From Nonomuraea fuscirosea (GTDB lineage Bacteria; Actinomycetota; Actinomycetes; Streptosporangiales; Streptosporangiaceae), in assembly GCF_003001935.1 (NCBI RefSeq), contig NZ_PVNG01000020.1:1-64000 (forward strand): a stretch of 64,000 bases of DNA. Direction: 5' to 3'. Under the pieces are notes generated by a model that had not been told where the DNA came from, made no database searches, and worked only from the letters and a program-made list of their open reading frames with translations. This document shows, piece by piece, positions 43,247-52,129 of this stretch. Made by a program: the position numbers and the translations under genes. Within the stretch, counting starts at the first letter, position 1, and every line of letters starts with the position of its first letter.

Positions 43247-43388
43247 CGACTCTCCTTGAGGAGGCTGGAATCCCCGTGCCTCATAGCGGGGAGGGTAGCC
43301 GGGCCGCGGCCGTGGGATCGAACCCGGGCGCGGCGATCGGCCGATCGTGTCCGTCCATCTTCGCCGACGCCCGCACCCGGGTCGCGCC

Positions 43389-43811
43389 TCACTGCCTGGG
43401 CTTTTCCGAATCCGGCACCAGCACGACCGTGCAGTTCGCGCAACGGCGGGCCTCGGCGGGAATGTCGGACAGGCATTCGGGGCACTGCTTGGTGGTGGCC
43501 GCCTTGTTCCGGTCGAACAGAGAGATCAGCCGGGTCATCGGAGCCACGATCAACCAGTACACGACGGCCGCGATGATCAGAAAGCTGAGCAGGTGATTGA
43601 GGAAGTCGCCGTACAGGAAACGACTGCCGTTGACCGTGAACGAGTAGTCGGCGAAGTCGGGCTGCCGGCCGCCGGTGATCGCTCCGATCAGCGGGGTGAC
43701 CAGATCGGTGACCAGCGCCTGCACCAGACCGCTGAACGTGGCGCCGATGATCACCGCGACCGCGAGTTCGACGATGTTGCCTCGGAGTAAGAACTGTTTG
43801 AATCCGCCCAT
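43389..43811 (-). CDS. mscL: large-conductance mechanosensitive channel MscL with zinc-ribbon tail
   Basis: 140 residues. GGFKQFLLRGNIVELAVAVI is the MscL N-terminal helix and first membrane segment. The second membrane helix follows (LLSFLIIAAVVYWLIVAP), then the cytoplasmic part. Two Cys pairs at the C-terminus (CPECLSDIPAEARRCANC) form a zinc ribbon, a fusion seen in other actinobacterial channels. MscL releases solutes under osmotic downshock. ATG 43811 is the family start. Confidence 0.93.
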   Translation of the reverse strand: MGGFKQFLLRGNIVELAVAVIIGATFSGLVQALVTDLVTPLIGAITGGRQPDFADYSFTVNGSRFLYGDFLNHLLSFLIIAAVVYWLIVAPMTRLISLFDRNKAATTKQCPECLSDIPAEARRCANCTVVLVPDSEKPRQ

Positions 43812-44035
43812 GACACCGGATGTTGCCGCGAAGGGCGACGGCAAACGGACGCAGGCGCATGCTGGGTGCGTGAGCCGTCTTCGACACCGCGCCGTCGGGG
43901 GCGGCTCACCCCCGTTGACCTCGGGCGGAGTAAGGACGACGCAAGCGTGGGAAGGAACAGGGTGATCAGTCGGGCCCGGGGTTGTCGGGGGGAGCGGGGG
44001 AACAGACCATGGGGAAAGACCGCAAGGGAGCCTCG

Positions 44036-46129
44036 ATGATCGAGATCTGGCCGGGAGACCCCTATCCGCTCGGGGCCACCTACGACGGCGCGGGCACGAA
44101 CTTCTCGCTCTACACCGAGGTCGCGGACAAGGTGGAGCTGTGCCTGTTCGACGAGTCCAACGTCGAGTCGAGGGTGCCGCTGGCCGAGGTGGACGGGTTC
44201 ATCTGGCACGGCTATCTGCCGGGGATCGGGCCGGGGCAGCGGTACGGCTACCGCATCCACGGTCCCTACGATCCGGCGCGCGGCCTGCGCTGCAATCCGT
44301 CGAAGGTGCTGCTCGACCCGTACGCCATGGCCATCGAGGGCGGCGTCGACTGGAACGAGGCGGTGTACGGCTACCGTTTCGGCCAGCCCGACACCAGGAA
44401 CGACCTCGACTCCGCCCCTTACGTGCCGCGGTCGATCGTGATCAACCCGTTCTTCGGCTGGGGCCACGACCGCCCTCCCGCGACGCCGTACCACGACACC
44501 GTGATCTACGAGGCGCACGTGCGCGGGCTGACGATCAGCCACCCGAAGATCCCGCGGCACCTGCGCGGCACGTACGCGGCGCTCGGCCATCCGGAGATCC
44601 TCGATCATCTGACCAAGCTGGGCGTGACGGCGCTGGAACTGATGCCGGTGCACCAGTTCGTCACCGATCACATCCTTGAGCAGCGCGGGCTGTCCAACTA
44701 CTGGGGTTACAACTCGATCGGCTTCTTCGCCCCGCACAACCGCTATTCCAGCCAGGGGCAGCGGGGCGGTCAGGTGCTGGAGTTCAAGGCGATGGTGCGC
44801 TCGCTGCACGAAGCGGGCATCGAGGTCATTCTCGACGTCGTCTACAACCACACCGCCGAGGGCAACCACCTCGGGCCGACGCTGGGGTTCAGGGGGATCG
44901 ACAACCTCAACTACTACCGGCTGGTCGAGAACGACAAGCGGTACTACGTGGACACCACGGGCACCGGCAACAGCCTGCTCATGCGCTCGCCGCACGTCCT
45001 GCAGATGATCATGGACTCGCTGCGCTACTGGGTCATCGAGATGCACGTCGACGGGTTCAGGTTCGACCTGGCCTCGACGCTGGCCAGGGAGCTGCACGAG
45101 GTCGACCGGCTGAGCGCCTTCTTCGACCTGGTGCAGCAGGACCCGGTGCTGTCGCAGGTCAAGCTGATCGCCGAGCCGTGGGACGTCGGGCCGGGCGGCT
45201 ACCAGGTCGGCAACTTCCCCTCGCGGTGGACGGAGTGGAACGGCCGCTACCGCGACACGATCCGCGACCTGTGGCGGGGGCAGGCGGCCACGCTGCCCGA
45301 GTTCGGCTCCCGGTTCACCGGGTCGAGCGACCTCTACAAGGACGACAGCCGCCGCCCCGCCGCCTCGATCAACTTCGTGACCTGCCACGACGGCTTCACG
45401 CTGCAGGATCTGGTCTCGTACAACAACAAGCACAACGAGGCCAACAAGGAGGGCAACCGCGACGGCACCGACGACAACAGGTCCTGGAACTGCGGGGAGG
45501 AGGGCCCCGCCGGCATCGCCATCGAGTCGCTGCGCGAGCAGCAGAAACGTAACTTCCTCACCACGCTGTTCCTGTCGCAGGGCGTGCCGATGCTCTCCCA
45601 CGGCGACGAGCTCGGGCGCACGCAGCGCGGCAACAACAACGGCTACTGCCAGGACAACGATCTGACCTGGGTGGACTGGTCGGACATCAGGGAGAACTGG
45701 CTGCTGCTGGAGTTCACCCAGAGCCTGGCCGAGCTGAGAAAGAAACATCCCGTCTTCCGGCGTAGAAGGTTCTTCTATGGCAAACCGGTGCGTGGGCTGA
45801 ACGACATCGCGTGGCTCACCCCGTCCGGCGAAGAGATGACCGACAGCGACTGGAACGTGGGCTACGCCAAGTCGCTGGCCGTCTTCCTCAACGGCGACGC
45901 CATCACCGAACCCGACCGGCGTGGCCGGCCGATCCGGGACGACTCCTTCCTGCTGCTGTTCAACGCCCACTACGACACGATCAAGTTCACGATCCCCAAG
46001 GACTACGGCGAGATGTGGCACACCGAGATCGACACGGCCATGCCGATCAAGCTCGACGTGCGGATGATCAAGGCGGGCGAGGGCATCGCGGTGCCCGGCC
46101 GCAGCGTACGGGTGCTGCGCCGTGTCTAG
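44036..46129 (+). CDS. glgX: glycogen debranching enzyme GlgX
   Basis: A 697-residue isoamylase-type GH13 enzyme. The N-terminal CBM48-like domain contains PYPLGATYDGAGTNFSLY. The barrel carries DVVYNHTAEG, VDGFRFDLAS (nucleophile), LIAEPWD (acid/base) and TCHDGFT. It cleaves alpha-1,6 branches of glycogen to give linear maltooligosaccharides. ATG 44036 has GGGAG five bases upstream and matches family starts; ATG 44009 would add nine residues. It overlaps treY by eight bases, so the operon makes trehalose from glycogen. Confidence 0.95.
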   Translation: MIEIWPGDPYPLGATYDGAGTNFSLYTEVADKVELCLFDESNVESRVPLAEVDGFIWHGYLPGIGPGQRYGYRIHGPYDPARGLRCNPSKVLLDPYAMAIEGGVDWNEAVYGYRFGQPDTRNDLDSAPYVPRSIVINPFFGWGHDRPPATPYHDTVIYEAHVRGLTISHPKIPRHLRGTYAALGHPEILDHLTKLGVTALELMPVHQFVTDHILEQRGLSNYWGYNSIGFFAPHNRYSSQGQRGGQVLEFKAMVRSLHEAGIEVILDVVYNHTAEGNHLGPTLGFRGIDNLNYYRLVENDKRYYVDTTGTGNSLLMRSPHVLQMIMDSLRYWVIEMHVDGFRFDLASTLARELHEVDRLSAFFDLVQQDPVLSQVKLIAEPWDVGPGGYQVGNFPSRWTEWNGRYRDTIRDLWRGQAATLPEFGSRFTGSSDLYKDDSRRPAASINFVTCHDGFTLQDLVSYNNKHNEANKEGNRDGTDDNRSWNCGEEGPAGIAIESLREQQKRNFLTTLFLSQGVPMLSHGDELGRTQRGNNNGYCQDNDLTWVDWSDIRENWLLLEFTQSLAELRKKHPVFRRRRFFYGKPVRGLNDIAWLTPSGEEMTDSDWNVGYAKSLAVFLNGDAITEPDRRGRPIRDDSFLLLFNAHYDTIKFTIPKDYGEMWHTEIDTAMPIKLDVRMIKAGEGIAVPGRSVRVLRRV

Positions 46130-48752
46130 ACCCGTCTCCACCTACCGGGTCCAGCTCACCCCCGACTTCGGTTTCGCCCAGGTGGCCGAGATCGCCGGCT
46201 ACCTGCGCGACCTGGGCGTGAGCCACGTCTATCTGTCTCCGATCCTCCAGGCGACGCCGGAGTCGCGGCACGGCTACGACGTCACCGACCACTCCCGGAT
46301 CAGAGACGAGTTCGGCGGGGCCACCGGGTTCAGGGAGATGGCCCAGCAACTCGCCGCCCACGATCTGGGCATCGTGGTGGACATCGTGCCCAACCACATG
46401 AACACGGTGAACGCCCAGTTCTGGTCGGTGCTCAAGGACGGCCCCGGCTCGCCGTACGCCAAGTGGTTCGACATCGACTGGCAGGACGGGAAGGTCGCGC
46501 TGCCCGTGCTCGGCGACGACACCGAGCCCGTCGTCGACGGCGACGTGCTGCGTTACCACGAGCACGCCTACCCCCACCCCGGCCACTATCGCCTGGTCGA
46601 CTGGCGCGAAGGGCCCGGCTACCGGCGCTTCTTCGACGTGTCGTCGCTGATCGGGCTGCGGGTCGAGGACCCGTCGGTGTTCTTCGCCACCCACGAGGTG
46701 ATCTTCTGGCTGCTCGACGAGGGGCTGGTGGACGGTCTGCGCGTCGATCACCCCGACGGCCTGGCCGATCCGCGCGGCTACCTCCAGCGGCTGCGCGAGC
46801 GCACGGGCGGCGCCTGGACGGTCGTCGAGAAGATCCTCATCGGCCCCGAACGGCTGCCCGGCGACTGGGCCTGCGACGGCACCTCCGGCTACGAGGTGCT
46901 CAACCGCGTCAACGGCCTCTTCGTCGACCCCGCCGGAAAAGAGCCGCTGGTCCGCCTTTTTGCCGACATGACCGGACAACCCGCCGAATACCGGCCGGTG
47001 ATGGAACAGTCGAAGACGGACGTGCTCGACCTGTTCTTCGGCGCCGAGATCGACCGCCTCGCCCGGGCGACCTCCTGCGACCCCGCCGCCGTGCGCGAAC
47101 TGCTCGCCGCCATGCCGGTCTACCGGGCGTACGTGGTGCCCGGCGAGCCGCCTCCCCCCGAGTCGGCCGAGATCGTCGAACTGGCCGCCGAATCCTGCTC
47201 GCCCGCCGTCCGCCCGCTGGTCCGCGAAGTGCTGCACGGCTCGCCGGAGGCCGTCGTCCGCTTCCAGCAGTCGTGCGGTCCCGTCATGGCCAAGGGTGTG
47301 GAGGACACGGCGCTCTACCGGTGGTTCCCGCTGGCCTGCCTGAACGAGGTCGGCGGTGAGCCCGACGTCTTCGGCACCAGCGTGGCCGACTTCCACGCCT
47401 TCTGCGAGGAGATGCCTCCGTACTCGATGACCACCCTGTCCACCCACGACACCAAGCGCTCGGAGGACGTGCGGGCCCGGCTGTCGGTGCTGTCGGAGAT
47501 CCCCGGCGAATGGGCGGCGCAGGTGGAGGAGTGGTCGGCGCAGGTGAGCTTCGACCCGCACCTCGACCATCTGGCCTGGCAGAACCTCATGGCCGCCTGG
47601 CCGATCTCGGCCGACCGATTCACCGACTATCTGCTCAAAGCGGCCCGCGAGGCCAAGACCGCCATTTCCTGGGTGCATCCTGATCCCTCCTACGAACGCC
47701 GCCTGAGATCCTTCGCCGAGGCTGCCGTACGCCTGCCGATCGGCGGTTTCACCGAACGCATCGACCCGTACGCGATGTCCAACTCACTCGGGGCCAAGCT
47801 GGTGCAGTTGATGATGCCGGGGGTGCCGGACGTGTACCAGGGCAACGAGACGACGGACTTCTCCCTGGTCGACCCGGACAACCGCCGGCCGGTGACGTAT
47901 CCCCGCAAACCGGAGACGTCATGGGACTCGGCCAAACTCCTGGTCACCACGCAAGCCCTGCGCCTGCGCCGCAGACTCGGGGCCGCGGCACCGTACCTCC
48001 CGCTACAGGCGGAAGGCGAACGCGCCGCCCACGTCATCGCCTTCGCCCGCACCGACCCCGTCCCCTCCACCCACCCGGCCGCGGCCGTCCCCGCCGGCAC
48101 TGGTGCTGATGAGGATGCCGAGGCCGGTCTCGGCGGGACCCCCGGTTCGGGTGCGCCGTGGTCCAGGGGTGATGGGACCACCCACACCTGGCCGCAAACC
48201 AGCTCCAGCGGCACCGTCCGCGCCAACGCTGTGGTGACCGCGCCCAGCTCGGGCGCGGGACCGTCGGCAGCCACAGGGACTTCGGCGGGTTGGGGCGTGG
48301 GGGCTCCTACGGGTTCGGGTGAAGAAACCCCGCTCGGTTCGGCTGAGGGGAGCTTGATCGGATCGAGTGCGGCGACGTCGGCTGGTCCGGATGGGGAGAC
48401 ACCTGGCGGTTCGGGGGTGGAGGCTTCGGCCGGTGCGGGAGTAGGGAGGCCGGCCAGTCTGGGTGAAGGGGGTTCTGCCGAGCCGGGCATGGGGACATCA
48501 GCCGGTCCGGGTACGAGCGGTTCGGTGGAATGGGGTGTTGGGGGCGGGGCCGGGGTGCGGGCGCGGGCGGTTGTTGTGGCTACCCGGCTTCCCGTACGGC
48601 TGGCCGCGACGGGATGGGGAGCCACGACGTTGACGCTGCCGCCGGGCACGTGGCGGGATCTGCTCACCGGCGGCCTCTACACCGGGCGGATTCCGCTCGG
48701 GCACCTGCTCGGTCAGTATCCGGTCTCACTGCTGGAGAGACATGATCTTTGA
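46122..48752 (+). CDS. treY: maltooligosyltrehalose synthase TreY with repetitive insertion
   Basis: An 876-residue GH13 enzyme that converts the reducing end of maltooligosaccharides to a trehalose unit. Family segments are STYRVQLTPDFGFAQVAE, DIVPNHMN, LRVDHPDGLADP, TVVEKIL and LSTHDTKRSEDVRAR. Typical members have about 700-780 residues. Here codons about 645-812 are a Gly/Ser/Ala-rich stretch of octapeptides between the end of the barrel-proximal part (HVIAFAR) and the C-terminal beta domain (VVVATRLPVRLA). The GTG start overlaps glgX and the end overlaps treZ by 11 bases. Activity is probably kept because both flanking domains are intact. Confidence 0.93.
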   Translation: MSRPVSTYRVQLTPDFGFAQVAEIAGYLRDLGVSHVYLSPILQATPESRHGYDVTDHSRIRDEFGGATGFREMAQQLAAHDLGIVVDIVPNHMNTVNAQFWSVLKDGPGSPYAKWFDIDWQDGKVALPVLGDDTEPVVDGDVLRYHEHAYPHPGHYRLVDWREGPGYRRFFDVSSLIGLRVEDPSVFFATHEVIFWLLDEGLVDGLRVDHPDGLADPRGYLQRLRERTGGAWTVVEKILIGPERLPGDWACDGTSGYEVLNRVNGLFVDPAGKEPLVRLFADMTGQPAEYRPVMEQSKTDVLDLFFGAEIDRLARATSCDPAAVRELLAAMPVYRAYVVPGEPPPPESAEIVELAAESCSPAVRPLVREVLHGSPEAVVRFQQSCGPVMAKGVEDTALYRWFPLACLNEVGGEPDVFGTSVADFHAFCEEMPPYSMTTLSTHDTKRSEDVRARLSVLSEIPGEWAAQVEEWSAQVSFDPHLDHLAWQNLMAAWPISADRFTDYLLKAAREAKTAISWVHPDPSYERRLRSFAEAAVRLPIGGFTERIDPYAMSNSLGAKLVQLMMPGVPDVYQGNETTDFSLVDPDNRRPVTYPRKPETSWDSAKLLVTTQALRLRRRLGAAAPYLPLQAEGERAAHVIAFARTDPVPSTHPAAAVPAGTGADEDAEAGLGGTPGSGAPWSRGDGTTHTWPQTSSSGTVRANAVVTAPSSGAGPSAATGTSAGWGVGAPTGSGEETPLGSAEGSLIGSSAATSAGPDGETPGGSGVEASAGAGVGRPASLGEGGSAEPGMGTSAGPGTSGSVEWGVGGGAGVRARAVVVATRLPVRLAATGWGATTLTLPPGTWRDLLTGGLYTGRIPLGHLLGQYPVSLLERHDL
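48096..48518 (+). repeat. 24-bp minisatellite inside treY
   Basis: Eight consecutive 24-bp units run in exact register from 48312 to 48503 (starts at 48312, 48336, 48360, 48384, 48408, 48432, 48456 and 48480). Most begin GGTTCGGG or GGTNCGG, and a 15-bp partial copy follows. More degenerate units of the same period extend back to about 48096. Each unit encodes an octapeptide of the form GSGEETPL / GPDGETPG / GAGVGRPA. The period keeps the reading frame open. Confidence 0.85.
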
Positions 48753-50457
48753 GGTCTGGGCACCGAAGGCGACCGTGGTCGAAGTGGACGTCCTGGGCGG
48801 GCGAAGGGCGATGTCGGCCGGGGAAGGGGGTTGGTGGACGGCGGAGGTGGACGGTGCGGGACACGGCACCCGGTACGGGTTCGTGGTGGACGGCGACGGG
48901 CCGTACCCGGATCCGCGGTCGCGGCGCCAGCCGGACGGCATCTTCGGATCGAGCGCGGTGTACGACCACGCCCGCTTCACCTGGTCCGACCACGACTGGA
49001 AGGGCCGCGACCTGCGCGGGGCGGTGATCTACGAGCTGCATGTCGGCACCTTCACCTCGGAGGGGACGTTCGTCGCGGCCATCGAGAAGCTGCCGCATCT
49101 GGTCGAGCTCTGCGTGGACTTCGTGGAGGTCATGCCGGTCGCGCCGGTGCCGGGCGGGCGTAACTGGGGATACGACGGCGTGGACCTCTACGCCGTGAAC
49201 GAGACGTACGGCGGCCCCGACGGGCTCAAGTCGTTCGTGGACGCCTGTCATCGAGCCGGGATCGGGGTCATCCTGGACGTCGTCTACAACCACCTGGGAC
49301 CGTCGGGGAACTTCCTCCGGCCGTTCGGCCCCTACTTCGCCGGATATGACGGCAGCTACTGGGGCGAAGCGGTCAACCTGGACGGGCCGGACTCCGACGA
49401 GGTGCGGCGCTACTTCATCGGCAACGCGCAGCAGTGGCTGCGCGACTTCCACATCGACGGGCTGCGGCTCGACGCCGTCCACGCGCTGCACGACAGACGC
49501 GCCACGCACCTGCTGGCCGAGCTGGCCCAGGAGGTGGACGCGCTGGCCTGCTCGGTGGGCCGGCCGTTGTCGCTGATCGCCGAGTCCGACCTCAACGACC
49601 CGCGCATGGTGCGCTCGCTCGACGCCGGCGGGCTGGGCATGACGGCGCAGTGGAACGACGATGTGCACCACGCCCTGCACTGCGCGGTCAGCGGCGAGAG
49701 CCATGGCTACTACCAGGACTTCACCCAGCTCACGGCACTGGCCAAGGTGCTGACGAGCGGAGTGCTGCACGACGGGACCTATTCCAGCTTCCGGGCTCGT
49801 GCGCATGGCGGCTCCTTCGACGGAGTGGCCGGTCACCGGCTGGTGGCCTGCCTGCAGAATCACGACCAGATCGGCAACAGGCCCGTCGGTGACCGGCTGC
49901 CCATCCCCGCGCTCAAGATCGGCGCCGGGCTGCTGCTGACCTCGCCCTTCACGCCGATGCTGTTCATGGGGGAGGAATGGGGGGCGCGAACGCCCTTCCT
50001 GTTCTTCTCCGACCACGTCGAACCGGAACTGCGGGAGAGCGAGGGGACACGGCGGGAACGCGAATTCGACGGCTTCGGGTACGTCTGGGAGGCGCCGAAC
50101 CCCTCGGACGAGGAGAGCTTCCTGCGCTCCAAGCTGGACTGGACCGAGGTGAAGGAGGAGGAACACTGGTCGCTGCTGTGCTGGTATCGCGACCTGATCG
50201 CACTCCGCAAGGCCCTGCCCGAACTGTCGGACCCCAGGCTGGACCGGGTCCGGGTCGAGGTCGATCCGGGGGGTAGGTGGCTGCTGATGTGGAGGGGTGA
50301 ACTGGCGGTCGCGGTGAACTTCTCCCAGGAGTCGGCGACGTTGCCGCTCCCGCCCGGGACGGTCCTCCTGACCTCGGACGAACCGGTGTCGGCGGATGGG
50401 GACGGGCTGCGGCTTCCCGCCCAGTCCTTGGTGATCAGCCGGCCGGGTGCTTCCTGA
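48742..50457 (+). CDS. treZ: malto-oligosyltrehalose trehalohydrolase TreZ
   Basis: A 571-residue GH13 enzyme that releases trehalose from the product of TreY. It has an N-terminal beta domain (FEVWAPKATVVEVDV), DVVYNHLGPSGN, LRLDAVHALHD (nucleophile), LIAESDLND (acid/base) and LQNHDQIGNR. Length is normal. ATG 48742 lies inside the end of treY, so translation is coupled. It completes the glgX-treY-treZ route. Confidence 0.95.
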   Translation: MIFEVWAPKATVVEVDVLGGRRAMSAGEGGWWTAEVDGAGHGTRYGFVVDGDGPYPDPRSRRQPDGIFGSSAVYDHARFTWSDHDWKGRDLRGAVIYELHVGTFTSEGTFVAAIEKLPHLVELCVDFVEVMPVAPVPGGRNWGYDGVDLYAVNETYGGPDGLKSFVDACHRAGIGVILDVVYNHLGPSGNFLRPFGPYFAGYDGSYWGEAVNLDGPDSDEVRRYFIGNAQQWLRDFHIDGLRLDAVHALHDRRATHLLAELAQEVDALACSVGRPLSLIAESDLNDPRMVRSLDAGGLGMTAQWNDDVHHALHCAVSGESHGYYQDFTQLTALAKVLTSGVLHDGTYSSFRARAHGGSFDGVAGHRLVACLQNHDQIGNRPVGDRLPIPALKIGAGLLLTSPFTPMLFMGEEWGARTPFLFFSDHVEPELRESEGTRREREFDGFGYVWEAPNPSDEESFLRSKLDWTEVKEEEHWSLLCWYRDLIALRKALPELSDPRLDRVRVEVDPGGRWLLMWRGELAVAVNFSQESATLPLPPGTVLLTSDEPVSADGDGLRLPAQSLVISRPGAS

Positions 50458-50469
50458 CCCATTCGGGGT

Positions 50470-51060
50470 GCGGTGCCGGGCATGGGCGGTCCCGCGCGTG
50501 GCACGGGTGATCGGGCGTTCGGCGCGGGTGGTCCCGCGTTGGGCGTGCGTGGTCGGGTGTACGGCGTGCGTGGTCCTGTCGGCGGCATGGGTGGTTCCAC
50601 CCTCGGTAGATGTGGTGCTGTGTCCGGCATGGGTGGTTCGGCTCGGTGTGCGTGGTCCCGCCTTGGGCGAGCGTGGTTTCGTCCGCGTTACGTGTGGTGC
50701 CGTGTCCGGTACGGGTGGTTCGGTGATCGGCCTGCGTGGTCCGGCGTTGGACGTGGGTGGTCGGTGCTAGGCGTGGAGCTCCCGGAGTACGGCATGCATG
50801 ATTTCGCGATGGGCGTGCGTGGTCTCGCCCACGACCTGCGTAGTTCCGCGCTCGGTTCGTGCGGTCACGTGTCCGGTATGGGGCAGTTCGGTGTGCGTGG
50901 TTCGGGTGTTGGGCGTGGGTGGCCCGGCGTATGGCAGGCGTGGATTCGCGTGGGGCGTGCGTGGTCATGCCCTTGACATGCGTGGTTTTGCCTGCGGTAC
51001 GTGGGGTCCCATGCCTGGTGCGGGTGGTTCGTGTTCGGCGTGGGTGGTCTCGTGCGTTGC
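50470..51060. repeat. degenerate 21-bp tandem repeat field downstream of treZ
   Basis: About 25 diverged copies of a 21-bp unit with the consensus GYGTGGTYCnGnGTnGGnnnC. For example 50546-50566 and the following units repeat GTGCGTGGTC or ATGGGTGGTTC every 21 bases with few indels. The stretch from the treZ stop (50457) to the next gene (51128) holds nothing else that I can support. Reading frames cross it in several phases because the period is a multiple of three. Confidence 0.8.
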
Positions 51061-51127
51061 GCCGACCCCGGCACCATCGACTTCACCCGTGGCAGGTGCG
51101 CGCGGCCGACGCATGGGGAGGTGGGCT

Positions 51128-52108
51128 TCATGCGGCCAGGAGCTTGGAAGGCTCGGGTGGGTGGCAGTCGATGGAGGTCAGGGTTGTGTGGTGGGTGGCC
51201 TGCCGGGCGCAGAGCCAATCGTTCAGGGAGCCGGTGAAGCCCGAAGGTGGGCCGACCTTGAGGCAACTGACCCGGTCTGAGCCTGGGGTGGGGCCGATCT
51301 TCAGGCGGCGGATGCTGCCGGTGCGGCCGAGTTCGCCTGCGTCCGCGTCGTACGGTGTCAGTCGCACTCCGAAGGGGAGGCCACCGTCCGGCTGGTCGGA
51401 GGGTTGGATGCGGAGGTAGTCGTCGATCTTGCGGTCTCTGGCGTCCGGGTGCGCGGCCAGATGGGACAGGTGATCGGTCAGTAGGCGACCGGCCACCGTG
51501 CGCAGGAGGTTGGTGGCGCACAGGCTGTGGGCGCAGGCGGCGCCGTCGATGGTGATCTCAGGGAGGGCGAAGCGGCGCAGGCCCAGGGACGTGACGCGCA
51601 GGCAGCCGCAGACACCCAGGTCGTCCGGGTCCCACGGCGGGCATGTGGCGGCGTCGTGGACCTGGGCGTCCCAGGACAGCCAGTCGTCGTCGAGACTGAA
51701 GCCGGCGGGCTCGCCCGGACATCTGCCGCACGTGAGAAGGGTGGAGCTGGTCAGCGGGTCGATCAGCAACCCGTCGCACTCGCGGGCCAGCGCCCGCGCC
51801 GCGGCCCGGGCGACCTGGACGGTGGTGGGGAGTTTGTGCGGGGGTGCGGTCGAGGAGATCACGACGTGATGTCGGGTGCGGCGCAGCCGGTGTCTCTCGT
51901 CGTCGGTGAGGGCGGTGCCGATCGGTCTCCACGGGGTCGGGTGGTGGGTCACGGTCAGTGTGCCGTTGTTCGTCGAGCTGATGGCAGACCGTCTGAAGGT
52001 GCTGCCGATGCGCCAGGGCACGAATGACTTCACGTCGAAGGGGACGTGCTCCATGGCGACGATGAAGAGGGAGGTGATGATGTTGGGGAGGGGGATGGCG
52101 ATCTTCAT
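51128..52108 (-). CDS. protein of unknown function between two repeat fields
   Basis: 326 residues. The beginning (KIAIPLPNIITSLFIVAMEHV) is mildly hydrophobic. The middle has several Cys residues, among them LLTCGRCPGEP, GVCGCLRV and GAACAHSLCA, which could bind metal, but the spacing does not fit a motif I know. The rest is soluble and Arg/His-rich. I recognise no family. High third-position GC over its whole length argues for a real gene. Repeat arrays border it on both sides within about 70 bp. Confidence 0.6.
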   Translation of the reverse strand: MKIAIPLPNIITSLFIVAMEHVPFDVKSFVPWRIGSTFRRSAISSTNNGTLTVTHHPTPWRPIGTALTDDERHRLRRTRHHVVISSTAPPHKLPTTVQVARAAARALARECDGLLIDPLTSSTLLTCGRCPGEPAGFSLDDDWLSWDAQVHDAATCPPWDPDDLGVCGCLRVTSLGLRRFALPEITIDGAACAHSLCATNLLRTVAGRLLTDHLSHLAAHPDARDRKIDDYLRIQPSDQPDGGLPFGVRLTPYDADAGELGRTGSIRRLKIGPTPGSDRVSCLKVGPPSGFTGSLNDWLCARQATHHTTLTSIDCHPPEPSKLLAA

Positions 52109-52129
52109 GTGAGCGGTACCTCCGGCGTG

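Noticed and set aside
43310..43335. tRNA T-arm-like string (GGGTTCGATCCC on the minus strand)
   Set aside because: The T-stem does not pair beyond two bases, and no acceptor, D or anticodon arm can be folded around it.
43751..46141. Long minus-strand open frame opposite glgX
   Set aside because: Same shadow effect; the plus strand carries all GH13 motifs.
50435..50968. Heptad-repeat protein on the minus strand of the 21-bp field
   Set aside because: Same reason as above; it also overlaps the end of treZ.
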